Shown one piece after another: positions 1 to 6,585 of a stretch of DNA of 7,494 bases. Source of the stretch: an uncultured Rhodospirillaceae bacterium (GTDB taxonomy: Bacteria; Pseudomonadota; Alphaproteobacteria; CAAGCB01; CAG-977). The position numbers and the translations under genes were made by a program. The notes under the pieces were generated by a model. That model saw only the letters and a program-made list of their open reading frames with translations. It searched no databases and was not told where the DNA came from. Positions within the stretch are counted from its first letter, which is position 1. Every line of letters begins with the position of its first letter. The DNA lies in assembly GCA_900553035.1 (NCBI GenBank), contig USCC01000102.1:1-7494 (forward strand), in the 5' to 3' direction.

Positions 1-139
1 TTGTTCAAACATAAAAAATTCAGACGGTTCATTTCTTCAGGCGGAATGCAAAGAAGAGCATCAGGAACGGCAGATGCGTCCGGAAGGGACGGTTTTATTA
101 ACTCTTTCGGAAAAGAGGAGGACAGAGAGAGCTCCCTTT
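1..139. other. Left-edge stretch downstream of miaB, no supported gene
   Basis: This is the sequence after the miaB stop codon up to the window edge. A short hairpin with a 6-bp stem (102-107 with 112-117, loop 108-111) lies 23-38 nt beyond the miaB stop but has no T-tract on either strand, so I do not call it a terminator. On the minus strand, ATG codons at 32-30 and 12-10 open frames that run off the window edge. Neither has a clear Shine-Dalgarno sequence, and at most 10 codons are visible. A next gene of the miaB operon could start here, but the sequence cannot show it. Confidence 0.4.
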
Positions 140-1474
140 TCAGGTCGGATCGCCTTCCAGAGCCGCGGCCGCCGTTTTGGTAATGCGCACGGGGATAATC
201 TTTCCGATCAGCGAAACATCCGCCTTGACGACGACATTCTGCATCTGCGGCGAATGTCCCAGAAGCGTGCCCGCCTTGCGGCCGGGGCTTTCCGGCATGA
301 CGTCCACCGTTTTTCCCAGAAAATCGGCGTTGAAAGCCGCATGTTGCTCCATCAGCAACGCCTGAAGGCGTTCTAGACGTCCGCCGCTGATTTTCCCGTC
401 CACCTGGTTTTTCATTCCTGCCGCAGGCGTTCCGGGGCGGGCGCTGTATTTGAAGGAATAGGACTGGGCGAATTTCACCCGCTCGACCAAACGCAGGGTA
501 TCTTCAAAGTCTTCTTCCGTTTCGCCGGGAAAACCGACAATAAAGTCCGAAGACAGAGCAATATCGGGGCGCATGTCGCGGAGTTTTGCGATTACGTTTT
601 CATACTGCGCACAGGTATAGCGACGGTTCATCGCCTTTAAAATACGGTCGGAACCTGACTGTACAGGCAGGTGCAGGTAGGGCATGACCTTGGGGATATC
701 GCGGTGCATGGCAATCATGTCATCCGTAAAGTCCGACGGATAGGAGGTTGTGTAGCGAATGCGTTCAATGCCGTCGATATCGGCGATTCGGGCAATCAGG
801 CGGCTCAAATCCCATGTTTTGCCGTCCAGCCCTTCGCCGTGCCAGGCGTTGACGTTCTGTCCCAGGAGCATCAGTTCTTTCGTTCCCGAAGCCGCCAGCT
901 CGCGCGCTTCTTTTAAAATTCCCGCCGCGTCGCGCGAATATTCGGCTCCGCGTGTATATGGAACGACACAGTACGAACAAAAGCGGTCGCAACCTTCCTG
1001 AATGGCCAGAAATGCTGAAACGCCGGTTGACCGGGCTTCAGGCAGGAAATCAAACTTTGGTTCGGCCGGGAAATCCGTGTCAATAATGCGCAGATGCCGG
1101 TTTTCGTTCTGCAGTTTCCGGAGCATTTCCGGAAGGCGGTGGTAGGTCTGCGGCCCCATGGCGATGTCAACGTATTTTGCCCGGTTCATGAATTCGTCGC
1201 TTTCCGCCTGCACAACGCATCCGGCCACGATTAAAATCAGATCGCGGCCCTGTTTCCGGCGTTCTTCCTTCAGCGGTTTGAAGCGTCCCAGTTCGGAAAA
1301 GATTTTTTCCGAAGCTTTTTCACGGATGTGACAGGTATTGAAAATAACCATGTCGGCCTGCGCCGGGTCATCGGTTTCCTCATAGCCCAGACCCCGCATG
1401 ACGTCGGCCATCCGCGCCGAATCATAAACATTCATCTGGCATCCGAAAGTCTTGATAAGCAGTTTTCTGGTCAC
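140..1474 (-). CDS. miaB: tRNA-2-methylthio-N6-dimethylallyladenosine synthase MiaB
   Basis: MiaB is a cytoplasmic radical-SAM methylthiotransferase that converts i6A37 to ms2i6A37 in tRNAs reading codons starting with U. The 444-residue protein is full length for the family. The N-terminal methylthiotransferase domain (about 3-125) carries the three auxiliary-cluster cysteines C12 (in FGCQMN), C48 (in NTCHIREKA) and C86 (in AGCVVQ). The radical-SAM core (about 150-375) has CxxxCxxC at C162, C166 and C169, followed by the MiaB signature VVPYTRGAEYSR. The C-terminal TRAM domain (about 380-440) includes GRKAGTLLGHSPQMQNVVV. The start is GTG, preceded by AGGA six nt upstream (plus-strand 1481-1484). 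The gene begins 2 nt after the stop of the Sel1-repeat gene, which suggests translational coupling. The residue pattern fits MiaB better than the paralogues RimO or MtaB. All six cluster ligands are present, so it should be active. Confidence 0.97.
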   Translation of the reverse strand: MTRKLLIKTFGCQMNVYDSARMADVMRGLGYEETDDPAQADMVIFNTCHIREKASEKIFSELGRFKPLKEERRKQGRDLILIVAGCVVQAESDEFMNRAKYVDIAMGPQTYHRLPEMLRKLQNENRHLRIIDTDFPAEPKFDFLPEARSTGVSAFLAIQEGCDRFCSYCVVPYTRGAEYSRDAAGILKEARELAASGTKELMLLGQNVNAWHGEGLDGKTWDLSRLIARIADIDGIERIRYTTSYPSDFTDDMIAMHRDIPKVMPYLHLPVQSGSDRILKAMNRRYTCAQYENVIAKLRDMRPDIALSSDFIVGFPGETEEDFEDTLRLVERVKFAQSYSFKYSARPGTPAAGMKNQVDGKISGGRLERLQALLMEQHAAFNADFLGKTVDVMPESPGRKAGTLLGHSPQMQNVVVKADVSLIGKIIPVRITKTAAAALEGDPT

Positions 1475-1476
1475 GG

Positions 1477-2193
1477 TCAGTCCTGTTTCTGAAGGCGGTC
1501 AGCGGCCGCAGAGATTTTATTTTTCAGGATGTTCAAAACGGGAACATTCTTCAGATCAAAGTTCCCCGGGGTCAGCAGAGGCGGTTTCAGGTTGTTCAGA
1601 TAGCTGTCCAGAGCCTGATACTCTGTTTCGCTCAGATGGCTTTGCCCGGCCTTGCGCAGGCTGTCATGCTGAAAAGGAATAATTTCCGATGAAAAGATGA
1701 TGCTTTCCGCCGAAGGAGAGGCGCTTTTGCCTTCCCCTGTGACGCCGGCGACTGTGGCTTTTATCTGGCGGTACAGGTTTTTCGCGGTCGGATCCGCACT
1801 TGCCCCCGCCGGATAGAACCAGCGGATTTCCTGCGGTTCCTGAGCCAGGTAAAGCCATTTGTAAGCCTGCAACAGATTTTTGGTGACCCCTTCGCCGCGC
1901 CAGTACAACAGCCCCAGCTTTGACTGTGCCGGAGCATATCCGTTGCGGGCGCTGAGTGCAAAATAAACAACGGCGCGGCGGAAATCCGGTTTTTTCAGGC
2001 TTTTTCCCTGATAAAACAGGGCGCCCAGCTTGTATTGCGCCTCGGCATCGTTTTCTTCTTCGGCGCAATACATGTACTGCATGATGGCAATGGCGTTCTT
2101 TCCCGATTTTTCCGCACGCTCTGCCCAGTCGCAGGCCGCGTGAGCCACGCCGGAAGCCAGGAAAAGAAAAACAAAAGCCAGACGAAAAACCAT
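1477..2193 (-). CDS. Secreted/periplasmic Sel1-like repeat protein
   Basis: This is a 238-residue protein of unknown specific function. A typical Sec signal peptide (residues 1-19, hydrophobic FRLAFVFLFLASG, ending AHA before ACDW) predicts export. Two Sel1-like repeats follow, about 50-85 (AEAQYKLGALFYQGKS...) and 86-119 (APAQSKLGLLYWRGEGV...), with a degenerate helix pair before them. Such TPR-like alpha-alpha repeats usually scaffold protein-protein contacts. The C-terminal half (about 120-238) shows no motif I recognise. Cysteines 21 and 42 of the precursor could form a disulfide. I chose ATG 2193 because GGGAG lies 5 nt upstream (2199-2203) and the signal peptide then starts at residue 1. 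An in-frame ATG at 2226 would add 11 residues without a ribosome-binding site. Its stop is 2 nt from the miaB start. No residue pattern indicates an enzyme. Confidence 0.85.
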   Translation of the reverse strand: MVFRLAFVFLFLASGVAHAACDWAERAEKSGKNAIAIMQYMYCAEEENDAEAQYKLGALFYQGKSLKKPDFRRAVVYFALSARNGYAPAQSKLGLLYWRGEGVTKNLLQAYKWLYLAQEPQEIRWFYPAGASADPTAKNLYRQIKATVAGVTGEGKSASPSAESIIFSSEIIPFQHDSLRKAGQSHLSETEYQALDSYLNNLKPPLLTPGNFDLKNVPVLNILKNKISAAADRLQKQD

Positions 2194-2198
2194 AAAAA

Positions 2199-2203
2199 CT
2201 CCC
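2199..2203 (-). promoter_or_regulatory. Shine-Dalgarno that fixes the Sel1-protein start
   Basis: GGGAG on the minus strand sits 5 nt before ATG 2193. The upstream in-frame ATG at 2226 has no comparable element, so this site decides the start and places the signal peptide at the N-terminus. Confidence 0.7.
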
Positions 2204-2292
2204 GGAGATACACTGAAACGTCTCATATCTAATACAAAAGTATCATCTGACGCCGTTTTTTTCCAGTGTTTAATCGCCGGGAATCCTTATAT

Positions 2293-2631
2293 TTATTCTT
2301 CGCCTTTTTCCATGTTGTCCATGACTTCGGCCATATCATGGTTATCGTCGCCCAGGTCGGACGCGTCTTCGATCAGTTCCAGATCGTCGTCGCCCGCTTC
2401 GGCGAAATCAGCTTCAGGCGCCTCAGCGGTCAGTTCTTCGATTTCTTCGTGCGTCTTACCCTTGTTCAGACGCCTGACTTTTCCGGCGCAGGCCATCTGA
2501 AGGCGCAGGAATTCGTCGACGGAAACCGTATCACCGCAGTGCGGGCATTTGATCGGGTCTTTCCGCAGGTCGTAAAAATGTTCACCGCACTGCAGGCACG
2601 TGCGCTTCGTTCCCCATTCCGGTTTAGCCAT
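2293..2631 (-). CDS. TIGR02300-family zinc-ribbon protein with acidic tail
   Basis: This 112-residue protein matches the alphaproteobacterial TIGR02300 family as I know it, recognised by the N-terminus MAKPEWGTKRTC and the HFYDLRKDP segment. Two CxxC knuckles (C12/C15 and C29/C32) should bind one zinc ion. Residues about 37-60 are mixed, with a basic patch (KVRRLNKGK). The remaining half is strongly acidic (EEIEELTAEAPEAD... to the C-terminal EKGEE) and probably disordered. No biochemical role is established to my knowledge. The zinc ribbon plus acidic tail would suit a protein- or RNA-binding accessory factor, but that is inference. The start has a strong GAGGAG (plus-strand 2641-2646) 9 nt upstream. 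It is divergent from aroA. The gene ends 99 nt before the Sel1-protein start with no terminator seen between them, so read-through into that gene and miaB is possible. Confidence 0.9.
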   Translation of the reverse strand: MAKPEWGTKRTCLQCGEHFYDLRKDPIKCPHCGDTVSVDEFLRLQMACAGKVRRLNKGKTHEEIEELTAEAPEADFAEAGDDDLELIEDASDLGDDNHDMAEVMDNMEKGEE

Positions 2632-2719
2632 AACTGTCTTCTCCTCAAAGAATTAATTTATTTAGAGCGTTTGACATGATAGCTTTGTTTTGTCAATTCA
2701 AAAAAAGCGATGCACTATA
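2632..2719. promoter_or_regulatory. Divergent control region for aroA and the TIGR02300 gene
   Basis: The 88-bp AT-rich spacer must hold promoters for both directions. The plus strand has a perfect -35-like TTGACA at 2671-2676. The minus strand has the same hexamer in mirror position (TGTCAA at 2691-2696 on plus). The two hexamers form an inverted repeat with a 14-nt centre. Plausible -10 elements at 16-18 nt spacing are weak in both directions (TCAATT at 2693-2698 for aroA). The region may therefore contain overlapping divergent promoters, or an operator that looks like -35 boxes. No transcription start can be fixed from sequence. Confidence 0.5.
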
Positions 2720-4039
2720 ATGAAGATTGTTTCAGAAAATTCAACCGGTTTAAACGGAAAAATTTCAATCCCCGGCGATAAATCAATTTCCCACCGCGCC
2801 CTGATGCTGGGAGCGCTGGCTCGCGGGGTTACGCGGATTGAAGGGCTGCTGGAAGGCGAAGACGTTCTGCGCACGGCCGATGCCCTGAGCGCCATGGGGG
2901 CAAATCTCCGGCGCGAAGGGCCCGGCCGCTGGACAGCCGAAGGCGCCGGGACTCTCCGTAGCCCGGGGCGCGTCCTGGACATGGGCAATGCCGGAACGGG
3001 CGTGCGTCTTTTGATGGGGCTTGTCGCTTCGTATCCGCTGAAAGTCACGTTTACAGGCGACGCCAGCCTGCGTTCACGGCCGATGAAGCGCGTGACAGAG
3101 CCGCTTTCCCTTATCGGCGCATCGTTTGAAGCCGCCGAAGGCGTGAAACTCCCCCTGAGTGTTGTCGGAACGGCGACTCCGAAACCGGCCTCCTATACGC
3201 TTCCGGTCGCTTCGGCGCAGGTGAAGTCGGCATTGTTGCTGGCGGGGCTGAATATTGACGGGGAGACGGTTGTGTACGAACCCGTCCTGTGCCGCGACCA
3301 TACCGAACGCATGCTGAAAGGCTTCGGAGCGGACATAACGGCGGAACCCTGGGAAACCGGCCGGAAAATTGTCCTGAAAGGCAAAGCGACCCTGCGGGCG
3401 GCGGATGTGCGTGTTCCGGCGGATATCTCGTCCGCAGCCTTTCCAATGGCGGCGGCTCTGATTACGCCGGCTTCGGAAATCGTGATGCCCGGCGTGGGCA
3501 TTAATCCCCTGCGTGCCGGGATTATTGACGTCCTGCGCGAGATGGGCGGAGATATACGACTGGAAAAACGGCGCGAAGAGGCCGGCGAACCTGTCGCCGA
3601 TCTCCGTGTGTGTTCCTCTCGTCTGAAAGGTGTTGACGTTCCGGCGGCAAAGGCTCCTTCAATGATTGATGAATATCCGGTTCTGGCGGTTGTGGCGGCG
3701 TTTGCGGACGGCGTGACGCGCCTGAGAGGGCTTTCGGAACTGAAAGTCAAGGAAAGCAACCGGTTCGATGCGATTATTGAGGGGTTGCGGAAAAACGGGA
3801 TTCCGGCGCGGGCCGACGGCGATGACCTTCTTATTCCGGGCAAAGGCGAAAATGCTTGCGGCGGCGGTCTGATTGAGGCAAAACTTGACCACCGCATCGC
3901 TATGGCTTTCATGGTCATGGGGATGGCTTCCGAACGGCCTGTCCTTGTGGACGACATTTCTTCGGTAGCAACCAGTTTTCCGGATTTTACCGGCTTGATG
4001 AACGCAAAAGGAGCACATATTCATGATTATCGCGATTGA
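2720..4039 (+). CDS. aroA: 3-phosphoshikimate 1-carboxyvinyltransferase (EPSP synthase)
   Basis: AroA joins phosphoenolpyruvate to shikimate-3-phosphate, the sixth step of the cytoplasmic shikimate pathway, and is the glyphosate target. The 439-residue protein is full length. Visible active-site motifs are PGDKSISHR (18-26, with K21), GNAGTGVRLLMG (89-100), RSRPMKRV (118-125), SAQVKSA (165-171), RDHTERM (192-198), the IDEYP acid (D317), KESNRF (E345) and DHRIAM (390-395). GDKS, SAQVK and RDHTE are class II-type motifs. The class II NPTR motif appears as NPLR (262-265). The glyphosate-critical position (G92, E. coli G96) is glycine rather than the alanine of the tolerant CP4 enzyme. ATG 2720 gives the normal N-terminus but has no clear Shine-Dalgarno; an in-frame TTG at 2690 is no better. 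The gene overlaps cmk by 17 nt. Confidence 0.97.
   Translation: MKIVSENSTGLNGKISIPGDKSISHRALMLGALARGVTRIEGLLEGEDVLRTADALSAMGANLRREGPGRWTAEGAGTLRSPGRVLDMGNAGTGVRLLMGLVASYPLKVTFTGDASLRSRPMKRVTEPLSLIGASFEAAEGVKLPLSVVGTATPKPASYTLPVASAQVKSALLLAGLNIDGETVVYEPVLCRDHTERMLKGFGADITAEPWETGRKIVLKGKATLRAADVRVPADISSAAFPMAAALITPASEIVMPGVGINPLRAGIIDVLREMGGDIRLEKRREEAGEPVADLRVCSSRLKGVDVPAAKAPSMIDEYPVLAVVAAFADGVTRLRGLSELKVKESNRFDAIIEGLRKNGIPARADGDDLLIPGKGENACGGGLIEAKLDHRIAMAFMVMGMASERPVLVDDISSVATSFPDFTGLMNAKGAHIHDYRD
4008..4013 (+). promoter_or_regulatory. cmk ribosome-binding site inside the aroA 3' end
   Basis: AAGGAG lies 9 nt before the cmk ATG at 4023 and within the last codons of aroA. It supports ATG 4023 as the start and implies that ribosomes finishing aroA feed cmk initiation. 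Confidence 0.7.
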
Positions 4040-4688
4040 CGGCCCGGCGGCCGCGGGCAAAGGGACTTTGGCGCAAAACCTGGCGCGCCGTTTCAATTAC
4101 GCTTTTCTGGATACAGGGCGTCTGTACCGCGCCGTCGGGTACGCCGTGTTGCAGGCGGGAAAGGATCCCGCGGATGCCGTCGCCGCGACCGAAGCCGCGG
4201 AAAAGCTGGAACCCGAAAGTATCAACCGTCTTCTGAAAAATCCGGCTCTGCGCAACGAGGAAACCGGTTCCGCCGCTTCGAAAGTCGCGGTAATTCCTTC
4301 TGTCCGGACGGCTCTTCTGGAATTGCAGCGTCGATTCGCACATCATCCCTTTCACGAGGACGGCCGGACGGCTCCCGGAGCCGTTCTGGACGGGCGGGAT
4401 ATCGGTACGGTTGTGTGTCCGGATGCCGAAATCAAGCTTTTTGTGACAGCAAGCGCAGAAGTTCGCGCTCAAAGGCGTTTTAAAGAGTTGCAAGACAAGG
4501 GGAATCAGGCTATATATGACGTCATTCTGAAAGACCTGAAGGAACGCGATGAACGCGACTCCAAACGGGCTGTGGCCCCTTTGGTTCCCGCCGAAGACGC
4601 TTTTATTCTGGATACTTCGGATATGGACGCCGAACAGGCCTTTGCGGCCGCAATGGCGTTCATTGGCGAAAAGACGAGCGAAAAGTAA
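4023..4688 (+). CDS. cmk: Cytidylate kinase
   Basis: Cmk phosphorylates CMP and dCMP with ATP in the cytoplasm, recycling pyrimidine nucleotides from RNA and lipid turnover. The 221-residue protein has the expected length. The P-loop is GPAAAGKGT (7-15). The substrate-binding LDTGRLYRAV segment (29-38) has an arginine where many homologues have alanine (LDTGALYRA). The NMP-binding insertion typical of bacterial Cmk spans about 60-105. LDGRDIGTVV (122-131) and the lid/CMP-contact signature RDERDSKRAVAPL (175-187) are intact. The ATG overlaps the aroA stop by 17 nt in another frame, with AAGGAG 9 nt upstream. rpsA follows after 143 nt, an order widely conserved in Proteobacteria. The early glycine-rich P-loop and CMP contacts separate it from adenylate and guanylate kinases. 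Confidence 0.96.
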   Translation: MIIAIDGPAAAGKGTLAQNLARRFNYAFLDTGRLYRAVGYAVLQAGKDPADAVAATEAAEKLEPESINRLLKNPALRNEETGSAASKVAVIPSVRTALLELQRRFAHHPFHEDGRTAPGAVLDGRDIGTVVCPDAEIKLFVTASAEVRAQRRFKELQDKGNQAIYDVILKDLKERDERDSKRAVAPLVPAEDAFILDTSDMDAEQAFAAAMAFIGEKTSEK

Positions 4689-4831
4689 CCGATTCGTCCG
4701 TTCCCGCCCTTAACTGTGGCGAAGGTTTGAGTGCACGCCGAACCTTCGTTCAACCGTCGCAACGTGCAGACCCGCGGAAACAACCGCGCGGCAGGAAAGC
4801 GACAAATGAAGATAAAGGAAATTATTTTAAT
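4689..4831 (+). promoter_or_regulatory. Structured leader upstream of rpsA, candidate autoregulatory region
   Basis: The spacer between cmk and rpsA holds a perfect 8-bp hairpin, 4720-4727 with 4741-4748, around a 13-nt loop. Loop bases 4732-4737 (TGCACG) are complementary to 4763-4768 (CGTGCA), so an H-type pseudoknot with connectors of 4, 3 and 14 nt is possible. A second perfect 5-bp hairpin pairs 4773-4777 with 4784-4788 over a 6-nt loop. An A/T-rich single-stranded stretch with AAAGGAA (4814-4820) then leads to the ATG. No T-tract follows either hairpin, so these are not terminators. S1 is known to repress its own mRNA in E. coli; a similar role here is inference. I see no convincing promoter in it. 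Confidence 0.5.
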
Positions 4832-6535
4832 ATGGTAACCAAAACAGAAGCCGTCGAAATGCCGGCTATGAAAGAAAATTTTGCCGAACTGTTCAATGAA
4901 ATGTTCGGCGCGGACAAGGGGCTGGAAGGCTCCGTCGTCAAAGGAACCGTCGTTGCTCTGACGGACGATTTCGCGATCATTGACGTCGGCCTGAAATCCG
5001 AAGGACGCATCTCTTTGCGTGAATTCGGCTTCAACGCTGACCTGAAGGTCGGTTCCGAAGTCGACGTTTACATTGACCGCTATGAAGACAAGGACGGCAT
5101 GGTCGTCCTGTCCCGTGAAAAAGCGCGCCGCGAAGAAGCCTGGAACGAACTGGAAAAAGCTCAGACCAACGGCGAACGCGTCAACGGCGTCATTTTCGGC
5201 CGCGTTAAAGGCGGCTTTACGGTTGATCTCAACGGCGCCATCGCTTTCCTGCCGGGATCGCAGGTGGACATCCGCCCGGTGCGTGACGTCGGCCCCCTGA
5301 TGGGCACCCCGCAGCCGTTCCAGATCCTGAAGATGGATCGCGCCCGTGGCAACATCGTCGTTTCCCGCCGTGCCGTTCTTGAAGAAACCCGCGTCGAACA
5401 GCGTTCGGAACTGATCCGCAACCTGTCCGAAGGCCAGATTCTGGACGGCGTCGTCAAGAACATCACCGATTACGGCGCGTTCATTGACCTGGGCGGCGTT
5501 GACGGCCTGTTGCATGTCACGGACATTGCGTGGAAGCGTATCAACCATCCGTCCGAAGCCCTGACCATCGGTCAGCCGGTAAAGGTGCAGATCATCCGCT
5601 TCAATCCGGAAACCCAGCGTATCAGCCTCGGCATGAAGCAGCTGGAAGCCGATCCGTGGAGCGGCGTTGAACAGAAATATCCGGTCGGATCCAAGCTGAC
5701 GGGTCGTGTCACGAACATCACAGACTACGGCGCGTTCATTGAACTGGAACCGGGCGTTGAAGGTCTGGTCCACGTTTCTGAAATGAGCTGGACGAAGAAA
5801 AACACCCATCCGGGCAAGATCATTTCCACGTCTCAGGAAGTGGAAGTCATGGTTCTGGATGTCGATCAGCAGAAGCGCCGCATTTCCCTGGGGCTGAAGC
5901 AGTGCATGGCCAATCCGTGGTCGGCGTTTGCCGAAACCCATCCGGTCGGTACGGTCATTGAAGGCGAAATCCGCAATATTACGGAATTCGGCCTGTTCGT
6001 CGGTCTGAACGGCGACATTGACGGCATGGTTCATCTGTCCGACCTGTCCTGGGACAAGAGCGGCGAAGAAGCCGTCAAGGACTACAAGAAGGGCGACATG
6101 ATCAAGGCCAAGGTTCTGGATGTTGACGTTGAAAAAGAACGCATCAGCCTGGGCGTCAAGCAGCTGTCGGCCGATCCGTTTGAAGGCGCCGTTCAGGATC
6201 TGAAGAAAGGCGACGTCGTGACCTGTATCGTTTCCGTCGTTACCGACAACGGTATCGAAGTGGACGTCAACGGCTCCAAGGGCTTTATCCGCAAGGGTGA
6301 CCTGTCCCGCGACCGTTCGGAACAGCGTCCGGAACGTTTCGCCGTCGGCGACAAGGTCGATGCGAAGATCACGCAGATTGACAACAAGACGCGCAAGCTG
6401 TCCCTGTCGATCAAGGCGCGTGAAATTGCCGAAGAAAAAGAAGCTCTTTCCGAATTCGGTTCAACGGATTCGGGTGCTTCCCTGGGCGATATCCTGGGCG
6501 CGGCCATCGAAAAGAAAAAAGCTGAAAACAAATAA
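4832..6535 (+). CDS. rpsA: 30S ribosomal protein S1
   Basis: S1 is the large mRNA-binding protein of the 30S subunit that helps unfold and place mRNAs with weak Shine-Dalgarno sites. The 567-residue protein has six S1 (OB-fold) domains at about 31-97, 115-181, 200-270, 285-357, 372-444 and 457-527. Domains 1-2 are the divergent, ribosome-docking type. Domains 3-5 carry the repeated NIT(D/E)(Y/F)G...F pattern and end in RISLG(M/L/V)KQ. A charged tail ends in EKKKAENK. ATG 4832 gives the family's usual N-terminus (KENFAELFNEMF). An in-frame TTG at 4727 would add 35 arginine-rich residues lying inside the structured leader, and I reject it. The Shine-Dalgarno AAAGGAA is weak, about 12 nt from the ATG. 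Codon use is more biased than in cmk (nearly all Leu as CTG), as expected for high expression. Confidence 0.97.
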   Translation: MVTKTEAVEMPAMKENFAELFNEMFGADKGLEGSVVKGTVVALTDDFAIIDVGLKSEGRISLREFGFNADLKVGSEVDVYIDRYEDKDGMVVLSREKARREEAWNELEKAQTNGERVNGVIFGRVKGGFTVDLNGAIAFLPGSQVDIRPVRDVGPLMGTPQPFQILKMDRARGNIVVSRRAVLEETRVEQRSELIRNLSEGQILDGVVKNITDYGAFIDLGGVDGLLHVTDIAWKRINHPSEALTIGQPVKVQIIRFNPETQRISLGMKQLEADPWSGVEQKYPVGSKLTGRVTNITDYGAFIELEPGVEGLVHVSEMSWTKKNTHPGKIISTSQEVEVMVLDVDQQKRRISLGLKQCMANPWSAFAETHPVGTVIEGEIRNITEFGLFVGLNGDIDGMVHLSDLSWDKSGEEAVKDYKKGDMIKAKVLDVDVEKERISLGVKQLSADPFEGAVQDLKKGDVVTCIVSVVTDNGIEVDVNGSKGFIRKGDLSRDRSEQRPERFAVGDKVDAKITQIDNKTRKLSLSIKAREIAEEKEALSEFGSTDSGASLGDILGAAIEKKKAENK

Positions 6536-6555
6536 TTTCGGTTTTTCAACAAAGG

Positions 6556-6585
6556 CCCGGCGGTGTAAAAACCGCCGGGTTTTTT
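6556..6585 (+). terminator. Rho-independent terminator of the aroA-cmk-rpsA operon
   Basis: A perfect 9-bp GC-rich stem, CCCGGCGGT (6556-6564) with ACCGCCGGG (6571-6579), closes a 6-nt loop and is followed by TTTTTT (6580-6585). It starts 21 nt after the rpsA stop and ends the operon. Confidence 0.95.

Noticed and set aside
1..32. Possible start of a next minus-strand gene (ATG 32 or ATG 12)
   Set aside because: At most ten codons are visible, with no Shine-Dalgarno, so it cannot be supported as a gene.
77..96. Hairpin CGTCC/GGACG followed by TTTT on the plus strand
   Set aside because: Only 5 bp and no plus-strand gene upstream to terminate.
1..183. TTG-started plus-strand frame at the left edge
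   Set aside because: It overlaps the miaB 3' end antisense, has no visible ribosome site and no motif.
2716..2721. Perfect TATAAT overlapping the aroA start codon
   Set aside because: Transcription from it would begin downstream of the only plausible aroA start, and the nearest -35-like hexamer is 20 nt away, so it is probably chance.
4727..4831. TTG-initiated 35-residue N-terminal extension of ribosomal protein S1
   Set aside because: It is arginine-rich, unlike any S1 N-terminus, lies within the predicted leader hairpins and has no ribosome site. ATG 4832 gives the normal family start.
4505..6034. 509-residue minus-strand open frame antisense to cmk/rpsA
   Set aside because: It is a long shadow caused by the strong codon bias of rpsA. 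The translation is rich in Phe, Asn, Asp and His with no domain, while the sense frame is clearly S1.
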